Assembly (NCBI GenBank): GCA_000016765.1
Contig: CP000699.1
Location: 4,591,501 to 4,655,500 of the forward strand
DNA length: 64,000 bases
Direction: 5' to 3'
DNA from: Rhizorhabdus wittichii RW1
Lineage (GTDB): Bacteria; Pseudomonadota; Alphaproteobacteria; Sphingomonadales; Sphingomonadaceae
The notes under the pieces were generated by a model. The model worked only from the letters and a program-made list of their open reading frames with translations, was not told where the DNA came from and made no database searches. The position numbers and the translations under genes were made by a program. Numbering within the stretch: the first letter of the stretch is position 1; every line of letters begins with the position of its first letter. This document shows positions 25,939 through 34,886 of the stretch, piece after piece.

Positions 25939-27504
25939 TCAGGCGAAGGCGGCGATGGGGCCGACCGCGCGGACCTTCACCTGCACCGCGCCGTCCTGCA
26001 TGTGCGTCATCGGCAGCTCGACGAGCTCGATGACGTCCACCGCATCGGCCTGGGCGCCGGCTTCCACGGCGGCGGCGATGGCTTCGCCCGTCGCGAGCTT
26101 GATGACAGCGTCGCGTCCGAGCGTCTTCACGTCGTACATCTTGTCGATCCGTCCGCTGGCGAGGGCGATCGCGGCGCCGACGGCATTGGCGACCGCGGCG
26201 TGATCGGGGCGGACGACCTTCGAAACGCCGTTCAGCGGGCGGTTCACCAGAATATGGCCGCCGCCCACCAGGACCAGCGGCATGGGGGCCGCGTTGGTCT
26301 TGATCTGGTCGATCGCCTCCTCGATCCGAAGGTGGATCGTCTCCACCGCCGCATCGACCAGGGATGAGGGCAGATGGGCGACGAGGCCGGGATCGCCGAT
26401 CTCGGCATGGCCCGCGCGCACGGCGATATCCGTCGCGGTCAGGGTCGCGCCGCCGAAGACCAGCCCCTCGGCCGGAAGACGATGGCCGACCGAAGTGGGG
26501 CCTACGACCGTCCCGCCGCCTTCTTCCGATATGATGCTGCCGCCGCCGATGCCGATCGAGAGCAGGTCGGGCATCCGGAAATTGGTGCGGACGCCGCCTA
26601 TATGGTTGGCGGTTGCGGTTTCGCGGGGGAAGCCCCGGGCGAGGAAGCCGATATCGGTGGTGGTGCCGCCGATGTCGGCGACGATCGCCTCGGTCAGCCC
26701 GGTCAGGAAGGCGGCCCCCCGGATGCTGTTCGTCGGGCCGGCGGCGCAGGTCAGGATCGGCAGGGCCATGGCGCGATCGGCCGTGATCAGCGTACCGTCG
26801 TTCTGACTGAGGTACATCGGCGCCTTGATGCCCAGCTCGCCGATCGCGCGGCCCAGCGCGGGGACGATCCGAGACGCCAGCGCGGCGAGACTGGCGTTGA
26901 TGATCGCGGCATTCTCGCGATCGAGCAGTCCCAGTCCCCCCAGTTCGGTGGACAAGGTCACGAAGGCGTCGGGCACATGGTCGCGCACGATGGCGCGGGC
27001 ACGCTCCTCGATCTGCGGACAGAGCGGAGAGAAGCCGCCGGATATGGCGAAGCTTCGGATGTTCCTGGCCCGCGCATCGCGCGCCGCCGCGCGGATCGCA
27101 TCGACGTCGAGGGGGGCATATTCCTGGCCGGTGTAGAGCAGGCCGCCGCCCACCATGTAGATTTCACCGCGGACCGCCTCGATGGCATCCGCCGGCCAGC
27201 CCGAAAATGGCGGAACGCCATCCCCCTTGGGCAAGGCGATGCGAATGGCGGCGACGGGCTCCAGCCCGCGCCTTTCGATGAACGCGTTGACGAACTGGGT
27301 GGTGCCGATCATCACCGCCCGCACCGACCCTATGGGAATGCCGGTCGTGTCGAGCACCGTCCGCACCGCATTCACCACGCCGGATTTGACGTCCGGCGTG
27401 GTGAAATGCTTGGCGGAACCCAGCACCGTGCGGCCGTCCATCAGGACGACGTCGGTGTTGGTCCCGCCGACGTCGATTCCGATTCGGAAATGAGCGTCCG
27501 GCAT
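25939..27504 (-). CDS. Hydantoinase/oxoprolinase family protein (HyuA-like)
   Basis: ATP-dependent ring-opening hydrolase family, 521 aa, related to 5-oxoprolinase and N-methylhydantoinase A. Seen: N-terminal phosphate-1-type motif 'RIGIDVGGTNTDVVLMDGR', 'GTTQFVNAFIERRGLEPVA', the second phosphate motif 'VADIGGTTTDIGFLARG' and 'IGIGGGSIISEEGGGTVVG'. The length is that of the short class usually paired with DUF917 rather than the ~690-aa class paired with HyuB. No HyuB gene is present. It starts 1 bp before the receptor stop, so it is coupled to outer-membrane uptake. The likely substrate is a five-membered cyclic imide or lactam. Confidence 0.88.
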   Translation of the reverse strand: MPDAHFRIGIDVGGTNTDVVLMDGRTVLGSAKHFTTPDVKSGVVNAVRTVLDTTGIPIGSVRAVMIGTTQFVNAFIERRGLEPVAAIRIALPKGDGVPPFSGWPADAIEAVRGEIYMVGGGLLYTGQEYAPLDVDAIRAAARDARARNIRSFAISGGFSPLCPQIEERARAIVRDHVPDAFVTLSTELGGLGLLDRENAAIINASLAALASRIVPALGRAIGELGIKAPMYLSQNDGTLITADRAMALPILTCAAGPTNSIRGAAFLTGLTEAIVADIGGTTTDIGFLARGFPRETATANHIGGVRTNFRMPDLLSIGIGGGSIISEEGGGTVVGPTSVGHRLPAEGLVFGGATLTATDIAVRAGHAEIGDPGLVAHLPSSLVDAAVETIHLRIEEAIDQIKTNAAPMPLVLVGGGHILVNRPLNGVSKVVRPDHAAVANAVGAAIALASGRIDKMYDVKTLGRDAVIKLATGEAIAAAVEAGAQADAVDVIELVELPMTHMQDGAVQVKVRAVGPIAAFA

Positions 27505-27505
27505 T

Positions 27506-29614
27506 TCAGAAGCTCATCTTCATTTCGACGCCGAAGCTTCGCGGCGCCCCGGGATAGCCGATGAATATGTCCAGCCCCGAATATTTCGGCTGGAAGAACT
27601 CGCCATAATATTTGTCGTTCAACAGGTTGCGGACGAAGCCATAGACGCCGAACTGTCCGAAATTGACTCCCAGTCGCGCATTGACGATATCATAGGGATT
27701 CTGGACGGCGACGTTGTCCGCGCCCCAATATTTCTTGCCGAAATGCTGCCATTCGACGCGCGCCAGCCCTTCGACGTCGCCGCCCAGGGACGGCTTGTAC
27801 TGGAGCGAGGAGGTGGTCGAGAAAGGCACGGTCCGGGGCGCGCGGTTGCCGATGTCGGCGGCGAAGACGCTGTTCCGGATGTTGCTGTCGATGACCCCGA
27901 CCGCGACCGAAGCTTCAAGGCGATCGGCCAGCGAAGCGATCAGCTCCAGCTCCAGTCCCCGGATGCGGACCTTGCCGATCGTGTCGATGATCTGGGCGCC
28001 GGAAGCGGTGTCGAGATAGAAGAACTGGTAATTCTTCACATCGGTCTGGAAGGCGGCGCCATTGACGGTCAGGCGCCTGTCGAGGAACTGGGTCTTGAAA
28101 CCCGCTTCATAATTGCTGAGCGTTTCCGAAGCGAACACCGGCACCGGCGCGTTCGGGGCGTTGAAGCCGCCCGACCGGAAGCCCGTGCCGAAGGTGGCGT
28201 AGATCAGCTTGTTGTCCCCCGGCTTCCAGGCCAGGGTGACCTTGGGCTGAAGGCGATCGAAACGCGCCTTGCGGACGGTGTTGCTGTTCAGATTGGTCTG
28301 GACGCGCCGGTCGTTGTCGTAGCGCAGCCCGCCCGTCAGCGTAAGGTTGGTCAGGATGTCGTAGTCGACCTGGCCGAAAAAGGCGTAGGCGCGGTTGTCG
28401 TTTCCTTCGTTGTTGTCGAGGAAGAGATTGGCCGGACTGTCGATCTGCGACGGCTGGCCGTTGAAATCGAAGAAGAAGCGCGAGCGCAGCGAACGGTCGG
28501 TATCCAGATAATATCCGCCGACGAGCCAGCGCAGCGGCTGGTCGCTGCGCGAAACCAGCCGAATTTCCTGGCTGAATATCCGGCGCTTCAGATCCTGTCC
28601 CTGGCCGAGCTGGAAGCCGAGGCCGAAGAAGCCGCCCGGCGAGGTGACGGGGTTGCGTATGTCGCCGTCCGAGCGCGCCGACAGCTTGAAGTCCGAATAG
28701 TTGGAGATGCTCGTCAGGGTCGCGAAGTCGAGATCATAGTCGATCTTCGCGGTCAGGTCGGTGACGGATCCGCTCGTCAGTCCGGGCAGGTTGGCCTGGG
28801 GGTCGACAAAGTCGTTGGGATCGCCCGAAAAGACCGCGGAGTAGTAATTCCCTCCGGCGGCGTATTTGTTATACTCCGCGCGCAGGTCGATCTTCAGCGC
28901 GTCCGACGGCTTGGCGATCAACCGTCCGCGGAACGTGTAGTCATGGTCGATATAGTCCGAATGATCGCCGCGGAAGCTGTTCCTGATGAGGCCATCGGAA
29001 TGCTTGTAGGTGGTGGCGACGCGGAACAGCAGGACGTCGTCGACGATCGCTCCGGACACGCCGGCCGACGCATCGACGGTCTCGCCTTTCGAAACCGCCA
29101 GGTTCCAGAAGCCGCTCAGGTCGTTGGTCGGCTCCTTGGTGATGACGTTGATCGCGCCGCCGACCGCATTGCGGCCATAGAGCGATCCTTGCGGACCCTT
29201 GAGGATCTCGATCCGCTCGACATCGAACAGCGCGACGCCGATGCTCTCCTGGTTGGTCTGCGGCACGCCGTCGACGACGAACGCGACGGGCGGATCGGCA
29301 TTGTTCAACTGGGTCAGCCCGCGCATGGTGATGTAGTTGCTGCGGTAGTTATTGCCGCGATCGAAGCTCGCATTGGCGATCTGCGACAGCGCATCGGCGG
29401 TCGACTTGATGCCGGCATCGCCGATGGCTTCCGAATTCAGGGCGCTGACCTGGATAGGAACTTCCTGAAGCCGTTCGGTGCGATTCTGCGCCGTTACGAC
29501 GATTTCATTAGGGTTGTCCGTTCCCGCCGGATCGCTGTTCTGTGCCAGGGCATTGCTTGGAAGCGTTGACATGCTTCCGAGAATTGCGGCGTGGAGCCAA
29601 TATGCCTTGTTCAA
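27506..29614 (-). CDS. TonB-dependent receptor
   Basis: Outer-membrane receptor, 702 aa, first gene of the hydantoinase operon. Seen: signal peptide ending near 'LPSNALA-QNSD', plug start 'NEIVVTAQNRTERLQEVPIQ', 'VPQTNQESIGVALFDVERIE', 'LKGPQGSLYGRNAVGGAINV', and a barrel ending 'GVEMKMSF'. The best start is a TTG at 29614, because GAGGGG lies exactly 7 bp before it; an upstream ATG at 29662 has no such site. A 70-bp element shared with the molybdoenzyme gene begins 36 bp upstream. The ligand is presumably the cyclic or thiohydantoin-like compound degraded by the following genes. Confidence 0.92.
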   Translation of the reverse strand: MNKAYWLHAAILGSMSTLPSNALAQNSDPAGTDNPNEIVVTAQNRTERLQEVPIQVSALNSEAIGDAGIKSTADALSQIANASFDRGNNYRSNYITMRGLTQLNNADPPVAFVVDGVPQTNQESIGVALFDVERIEILKGPQGSLYGRNAVGGAINVITKEPTNDLSGFWNLAVSKGETVDASAGVSGAIVDDVLLFRVATTYKHSDGLIRNSFRGDHSDYIDHDYTFRGRLIAKPSDALKIDLRAEYNKYAAGGNYYSAVFSGDPNDFVDPQANLPGLTSGSVTDLTAKIDYDLDFATLTSISNYSDFKLSARSDGDIRNPVTSPGGFFGLGFQLGQGQDLKRRIFSQEIRLVSRSDQPLRWLVGGYYLDTDRSLRSRFFFDFNGQPSQIDSPANLFLDNNEGNDNRAYAFFGQVDYDILTNLTLTGGLRYDNDRRVQTNLNSNTVRKARFDRLQPKVTLAWKPGDNKLIYATFGTGFRSGGFNAPNAPVPVFASETLSNYEAGFKTQFLDRRLTVNGAAFQTDVKNYQFFYLDTASGAQIIDTIGKVRIRGLELELIASLADRLEASVAVGVIDSNIRNSVFAADIGNRAPRTVPFSTTSSLQYKPSLGGDVEGLARVEWQHFGKKYWGADNVAVQNPYDIVNARLGVNFGQFGVYGFVRNLLNDKYYGEFFQPKYSGLDIFIGYPGAPRSFGVEMKMSF

Positions 29615-29650
29615 GATACTTCCCCTCTTTTTGATTTTCGTGTTGCGATT

Positions 29651-29720
29651 GCATGACAACATTTTCGCCGATACTTGGCGAGGAAGCGGGCGAGTGGGAG
29701 AGGCCGGTTTTTCGGGTGGG
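29651..29720 (-). promoter_or_regulatory. Shared 70-bp upstream element, copy 1 (receptor operon)
   Basis: The 70 bases match 31863-31932 at 55 positions with no gaps, although both are noncoding. Within it, on the plus strand, is a near-palindrome CGCCGATACTTGGCG (29666-29680) and the last 15 bases GGTTTTTCGGGTGGG are identical in both copies. On the minus strand CCCACYCG occurs twice, 22 bp apart, like the spaced direct repeats bound by MalT-type activators. It lies 36 bp before the receptor start. Confidence 0.65.
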
Positions 29721-29749
29721 TCCTCGATCCCGACGCCGTTTCCGACAGA

Positions 29750-31789
29750 TCATGGCGGACCGATCGGCCGCACCCGAACCTCGACGCCCGACTGCTCGAT
29801 CATGCCCGACAGCGGGTCGGTGTTGATGCGCGTCGAGGTCAGGTGACCGACATTGGCCCGCTCGAAGCCATGCGGAATGCTGACGCAGCCATCCCCCATG
29901 CGCCGGTCGATGTGGACCGTCACCACCAGCTTGCCGGTTGCGCTCGCCACCTCGGCCAGTCCGCCGGGCTCCAGCCCGAAACGCGCGGCGTCCCGCTCGC
30001 TGATATAGAGACCGGGCAGGCTGTGGCCGTGCCGGTCCGCAATGCCGTCGTTGAAGGTCGAGTTGATCTTGTGGCGCTGCCGCGATGGAATCAGCAGAAG
30101 CGCCTCGGGATCGCATCCGGGCGGCGTGCTGTGCTTGAGCTGCTCGACCAGTTCTTCGGGGGCGAGGTTCCAGCGATTGTCGGGAAGGAAGCGTGATACC
30201 CAGCCGAAGCTGCATTCCTCCTCCAGGAAACTCACGGCGGTGTCGCCGTCGAACGCCGCGATGTCGAAGCGGGGCGCGGCCGCCAGTGGCCTGAACAGCG
30301 CCGCTTCGTCGGCATCGGGATCCGGGGGCGCGATCTCGATGCCGAGCCGGCGGCCGAGCTCGCCCAGGATCCACCAGGTCGGCCGCCGTTCCGCCCCGGG
30401 CGGGACGACGCGCGGCGCATATTGGGCGAACTCGCGCGTATAGGCGATGTCTCCCATGCTGATGTCGGCGCGTTCGAGCTGTCCGGTGCAGGGGAGGACG
30501 TGCGTGGCGAGCTCGGTCGTCCCGGTGGGAAGGACGTCGAGCACGACCAGCAGGTCGAGCTTGCCCAGCGCGGCGGTCAATCGCCGGGTGTCGGGCAGGG
30601 CGATGACGGGATTCCCGCCGACGACGATCAGGGCTCTGAGATTGCCGGCCTCGATTTCGTCGATCAGCGCGCCGCTCGGCATCTGGCCGGCGCGGCCCGG
30701 AAGGTCGGGGCGGCTTTTCGGGCCCGGCCGGGTGGTGTTGGTCGGCTGCCATCCGACCTTTGCCAGATCCTGCAGCATGCCGCGATTGATCCACATGCCG
30801 CCCGGCCGATCCAGCGAACCGGTCACGGCGTTGAGGGCCCATCCCAGCCAGGTCGTGACATTGGCGTTCTTCGACATCGAAGTGCCGGTGCCCAGTTGCA
30901 GCGCGATCCGGCCGGCCTGGCGGATTCCCGCGAGCAGGCGGAGGATTTCGGATTGTTCTATGTGCGTGATCGAGGCGGCGGCATCGAGATCGAACGGCGC
31001 CACGCTGTCGCGCAAGCTGTCGACGTTCGAGCAAAAGTCCCTCAGGAATTCGACGTCGGCGCCGCCATCGGCGAGGAGGCTGCGGATCAGGAAGCCGAAC
31101 AGCGCATATTCGGTTCCCGGGAGCGGGCGCAGATGTCCCGTCGCGATCTCCGCCGATTCCGTCAGCCGGGGGTCGATCACCCAGAGGCCGCCCCGTGCCG
31201 CCCATTTCCGTAGCTGCGCCTTGGGAGCCGCCATGAAGAAATTATGGCCGTGCGAAACGATCGGATTGATCCCGTTCAGGATCACGAAGTTCGCGTCCCG
31301 GTCGGGCTTCGGCAGCAGCCAATGATTGCCCGACATGCGCTCGGCGACGAGCTGATAGCCGGGGGAGTCGACCGAAGTCGCCGTATAGAGGCTCGTCGTT
31401 CCCAATTGCCCGATGAACGGGAAGCTGAACATCCCTCCCGTATCGAAGAAGCCGGCGGTTCCGAAATAGACGCCGATCGCATCAGGCCCCGAAGCCTGGC
31501 GGATTTCCACCAGTTTTCCGCCGATATCGTCCATCGCGTCATCCCAGCTCGCAGGCGACAATGTGCCGCTGCTCCGCATGAGCGGCCTGTCGAGGCGGTG
31601 GGGGCTGTTATGGGCCTTCGCCGAAGCCTGTCCCTTGGGGCAGAGATATCCATATGACAGCGGGTGCGCCTTGTCGCCGCGCACGCCGACGACCTTCCCA
31701 TCCACGACATCGGCGATCATGCCGCAGCCGGCCGGGCATATCCGGCAATATGTCCTGACGGATTTCGTGCGATCTTCCGATGCGGCCAT
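29750..31789 (-). CDS. Molybdopterin-dependent oxidoreductase (BisC/formate dehydrogenase-like)
   Basis: DMSO-reductase-family molybdoenzyme, 679 aa. The N-terminal [4Fe-4S] ligands are C15-x2-C18-x3-C22-x27-C50. The molybdopterin-binding regions follow ('NFVILNGINPIVSHGHNFF', 'WVIDPRLTESAEIATGHLRP'), with the C-terminal MGD-binding domain ('LPGLYISERDAARFGLEPG'). No Tat signal is seen, so it is probably cytoplasmic. At the place where family members carry a Cys, SeCys or Ser metal ligand, the segment is 'YTATSVDSPGYQ', with no Cys, so the ligand is uncertain. It has its own copy of the 70-bp element. No partner subunit is adjacent. Role inferred: hydroxylation or reduction of the same heterocyclic substrate. 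Confidence 0.88.
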   Translation of the reverse strand: MAASEDRTKSVRTYCRICPAGCGMIADVVDGKVVGVRGDKAHPLSYGYLCPKGQASAKAHNSPHRLDRPLMRSSGTLSPASWDDAMDDIGGKLVEIRQASGPDAIGVYFGTAGFFDTGGMFSFPFIGQLGTTSLYTATSVDSPGYQLVAERMSGNHWLLPKPDRDANFVILNGINPIVSHGHNFFMAAPKAQLRKWAARGGLWVIDPRLTESAEIATGHLRPLPGTEYALFGFLIRSLLADGGADVEFLRDFCSNVDSLRDSVAPFDLDAAASITHIEQSEILRLLAGIRQAGRIALQLGTGTSMSKNANVTTWLGWALNAVTGSLDRPGGMWINRGMLQDLAKVGWQPTNTTRPGPKSRPDLPGRAGQMPSGALIDEIEAGNLRALIVVGGNPVIALPDTRRLTAALGKLDLLVVLDVLPTGTTELATHVLPCTGQLERADISMGDIAYTREFAQYAPRVVPPGAERRPTWWILGELGRRLGIEIAPPDPDADEAALFRPLAAAPRFDIAAFDGDTAVSFLEEECSFGWVSRFLPDNRWNLAPEELVEQLKHSTPPGCDPEALLLIPSRQRHKINSTFNDGIADRHGHSLPGLYISERDAARFGLEPGGLAEVASATGKLVVTVHIDRRMGDGCVSIPHGFERANVGHLTSTRINTDPLSGMIEQSGVEVRVRPIGPP

Positions 31790-31862
31790 GGATGTTCCGA
31801 TATCCTCTCCCGGCGCGCGCGGGCTGTTAGGCGCATCGCGTCCGGCCGTCGTTTTCCGGTTC

Positions 31863-31932
31863 GCATGACACCATCGCCGCCGAGCTTTGGCGACAGGGCA
31901 GGCGAGTGGGACAGTCGGGTTTTTCGGGTGGG
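31863..31932 (-). promoter_or_regulatory. Shared 70-bp upstream element, copy 2 (molybdoenzyme gene)
   Basis: Second copy of the element at 29651-29720, 79% identical. It keeps the near-palindrome CGCCGAGCTTTGGCG (31878-31892) and the 15-base identical end. It lies 73 bp before the molybdoenzyme start and 17 bp after the MalT-like regulator's stop. Two separate promoters under one regulator are implied. Confidence 0.65.
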
Positions 31933-31948
31933 ATTCTGCCGGAGCGGC

Positions 31949-34651
31949 CTACAGATCGCGGAAGGCGCAGGCCGCCGCCTCTTTCCTGCTGGCGACGCCC
32001 AGCTTGGCGAAGATGTTCTTCAGATGAAATTTGACGGTGTTTTCCGTCAGGGCCAGCCGCCGCGCGATCAGCTTGTTCGATACGCCGTCCGCCAGATGAG
32101 CCAGTATTTCCGCTTCCCGGTCGGTCAGTTGGCTGGGGTGGCTTGACGCGCTTATGAGCTGGAGGATCTTTTCGAGATGACGGGCCAATTTCGACGTCGG
32201 CTCTTCCCTGGCGATGCGTTCGAGAATGGGGTGCAGGGCGGGCCCCTCCTCGGCAAATGGCGCCACCACGGATTCGTCGACGGCGAGGCGCAGGGCCTCG
32301 GTCATGCTGCGATCCGCGGCAGGCCGGTCGCCCTCCCGCTCATGCGCCAGGCTGGTGAGGACCAGCGCCTTGATCCGTGTTCCGACGCGGCCTCCGGCCT
32401 GGCCGTCGCGCAGCATCGCCTGGGCGACGGAAAGGGCGGTCTCCGGCGAAGCGACGGATATCGCGTGCAGGGCGACCGCGTGCCGGACGCTGTCGCGCTC
32501 GCGCCAGGGCGATGCCGATGGCGGCCGCAAAGCGAGATCCAGTTGCCGGGGATCGATGGTCCGCGGCGCCGACCCCGATCGTAGCTGATAGAGGAGCACC
32601 AGCGCCTCCATCATGATCGTCATCGATATCAGGCCGCGTTCCGCAAATCGCTTCGTGGCGACCGCGATTTCCTGCAACGCCATGTCCGCCCCGTCGCGTC
32701 GCATCGCGGCATCGAGGATGATCGGAAGCACGATCGCATATTGATCGAACGTCGCATCGCCTTCGCCAAGAAGCACCATCGCCATCTTGACCTGATCCGC
32801 GGCGCGCAGGCGGTAGGTGCGGCAATATTCGACGGCGGAAAGGGCGGTCCGCGCCATCGCCAGCCATATATGGGCCATGGGCGAATCCTGATGCTCGGCG
32901 AGCATCGCGTGGCTCAGCTCCGATGCATCGCCGAGCCGGCCTTCGGCGAGCGCGATCTGCAGCGCGTGGGCGCGCAGATGGGAATGGGAGAAGGGAAAGT
33001 CCCCGCTGCTGTCATAGGCGGCCCTGGCTCGCGCCAGCGCCATGCGGGCCGCTTCCAGGTCGCCGCTTTGCTGATAGGTCAGGAGCCGCCCGGTATCGAG
33101 GAAGGCGCAGTACAAGGGCGTGGTCGGGGCGATCCGGCTGATCCGATCGAGCGCCATGTCGGCAACCGAGCACGCGGTCATGAAGTGGCTGGCGATGATC
33201 GACCGAATCGTCAGGCGTTCCGTTTCCTGGAGCGGGTCGTCATCGCCGCCTGCGCTCTCCGCCGCCACCGCTTCCGCGATCTTCCAGGCATCCTTGAACA
33301 GGCCGGCCTTGGACAGGATCAGGGCCTCCGCGAGCCTGATCCGCGGCGACTGGCGGAGCGATCCGGGGGGCAGGACCCGCAGCACGGCGCGCAATTCGTC
33401 GGTGCCGTGCGCCAGGAATATCTCGAGCGTGGGCAAGGTTTCCGTGAAGAGCCTCAGCAAGCCATTGTCATGACCGAGAATCGCCTGGTTCAACGCTTCG
33501 CCGTGGCGCCTGTCGTTCCACAGCCACAGGGCCGCGCGGTGGCGCAGCAGGGCTTCGCGCCCGCGACCTGTCTTCAACTGCCGCCCCGCATGGTCGGCGA
33601 TCAGCGGGTGCAGGCGATAGCTGGTTTCGATCCCGGCGCCGTGCCGCTCGATCAATCCGGGAAGCAGGTCGGATATTTCCTCGAGCAGCAGCGCGCTGTC
33701 CTCCGACTGACGGACATGATCGGCCAGGTTGGTCTCGATCTCCGGGAATATCGAGAGATCGGTCAGAAGGTCCCGATGCGCGTCGGTGAGCGTGCGCAAC
33801 ACCTCGTCCGCCATATATTGCGTGAGCTCCGCCATGGGCCGCCGGGAGGACAGCTCGGCCCCTTCCGGCGCGCTCGCGAGCCATAGCTGATGGAGCTGCA
33901 CCGCGATGGGCCAGCCTCCGGTGCGTTCCGAAAGGGCGGCAAGATCGGACGCCGTCACCGTGGCGCCGAGCATCTGCGCCATTTCATTTTCGTTGAACCG
34001 CAGCTCGTCGGGACCGATCAGGCGGACATTGCCGCGCGCCAGATGCGTGGATAGCGTCAGCCGCGGCCTTTGGCGGGATGCCAGAACCAGATGGACATGA
34101 TCCGGCAGCATCTCGATCAGATCCGCGAACATCGCGTCCATCGACGGTTCGTTGACCGTTTCGAAGGCATCGACGATGATCACAGCCGGCTTGCCGCTGC
34201 GTTCGAGGGCGAGAATGGCGCCCTCCAGCCGACGGGCGGCCGAGATGTCGCCGGAGGCCCACAAGCCCGCCTCGCCGAGATCGACGCCGGCATCGCGCAG
34301 CGCCAGCATGAGGACCTTCAGGAATGCCTGCGGATCCCCATCCTCGCGCGCGGCCGTGATCCAGGCGACGGGCAGCCCCTGGTCGATCAGATCCTGGCGC
34401 CACTGCGCCAATATGGTGGTCTTCCCATAACCCGCCGGGCCATAGAGGATGGAGAGCTTCCCCGATCGCGCGACGTTCAGCGACCGCAACGGCAGGTCGC
34501 GCCTGCACAGCGCCACGCGCTGGAGGGGAGGGTGCAATCGGCGTCTCAGCGCGCGACCGGCGTCGACGGGCACCGGGGCCGGCGATCCGCCTTGCAAGGT
34601 CGCGGTGCGACGATCGGTTGCGAGCTGCTTGATCGGGCGATCCTTCACCAT
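31949..34651 (-). CDS. MalT-like LuxR-family ATP-dependent transcriptional activator
   Basis: Large STAND-type regulator of about 900 aa. Seen: Walker A 'GPAGYGKTT' at 71-79, 'VIIVDAFETVNEP' Walker B-like, the 'LHPLIADHAGRQL' arm segment, a long helical repeat region, and a C-terminal LuxR helix-turn-helix 'LTDREAEILAHLADGVSNKL' followed by 'TENTVKFHLKNIFAKLGV'. The ATG at 34651 is chosen; the frame is open to a TTG at 34744 without a ribosome site. It lies immediately upstream of the molybdoenzyme on the same strand and is the natural candidate to bind the two 70-bp elements. Such proteins act as multimers when bound to inducer and ATP. Confidence 0.88.
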   Translation of the reverse strand: MVKDRPIKQLATDRRTATLQGGSPAPVPVDAGRALRRRLHPPLQRVALCRRDLPLRSLNVARSGKLSILYGPAGYGKTTILAQWRQDLIDQGLPVAWITAAREDGDPQAFLKVLMLALRDAGVDLGEAGLWASGDISAARRLEGAILALERSGKPAVIIVDAFETVNEPSMDAMFADLIEMLPDHVHLVLASRQRPRLTLSTHLARGNVRLIGPDELRFNENEMAQMLGATVTASDLAALSERTGGWPIAVQLHQLWLASAPEGAELSSRRPMAELTQYMADEVLRTLTDAHRDLLTDLSIFPEIETNLADHVRQSEDSALLLEEISDLLPGLIERHGAGIETSYRLHPLIADHAGRQLKTGRGREALLRHRAALWLWNDRRHGEALNQAILGHDNGLLRLFTETLPTLEIFLAHGTDELRAVLRVLPPGSLRQSPRIRLAEALILSKAGLFKDAWKIAEAVAAESAGGDDDPLQETERLTIRSIIASHFMTACSVADMALDRISRIAPTTPLYCAFLDTGRLLTYQQSGDLEAARMALARARAAYDSSGDFPFSHSHLRAHALQIALAEGRLGDASELSHAMLAEHQDSPMAHIWLAMARTALSAVEYCRTYRLRAADQVKMAMVLLGEGDATFDQYAIVLPIILDAAMRRDGADMALQEIAVATKRFAERGLISMTIMMEALVLLYQLRSGSAPRTIDPRQLDLALRPPSASPWRERDSVRHAVALHAISVASPETALSVAQAMLRDGQAGGRVGTRIKALVLTSLAHEREGDRPAADRSMTEALRLAVDESVVAPFAEEGPALHPILERIAREEPTSKLARHLEKILQLISASSHPSQLTDREAEILAHLADGVSNKLIARRLALTENTVKFHLKNIFAKLGVASRKEAAACAFRDL

Positions 34652-34886
34652 GGGCGGCGGATTATCCCGTGGCGGTCGGGACGTGCCAACCCCAAAGTCG
34701 GGGGCGATTGTCGCCGAGGCGCAACCAGGCGATCGTCCCCGCAATTTTCGACACGCCGCCTCTCGCGCCGGAGATGGAATGCTTGCGGCAGCGGTTAAGA
34801 GTTTGCGGTGCGCCCGGTTCGAGCACCCCTCGACATGGCTATTCTTCGTCCGGTGATTGCCCAGCCAATCGTTGGAGGAGATTGCC

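Noticed and set aside
34652-34744. N-terminal extension of the MalT-like regulator to the TTG at 34744
   Set aside because: It would add low-complexity Arg/Pro residues with no ribosome site, whereas the ATG at 34651 begins a more normal sequence.
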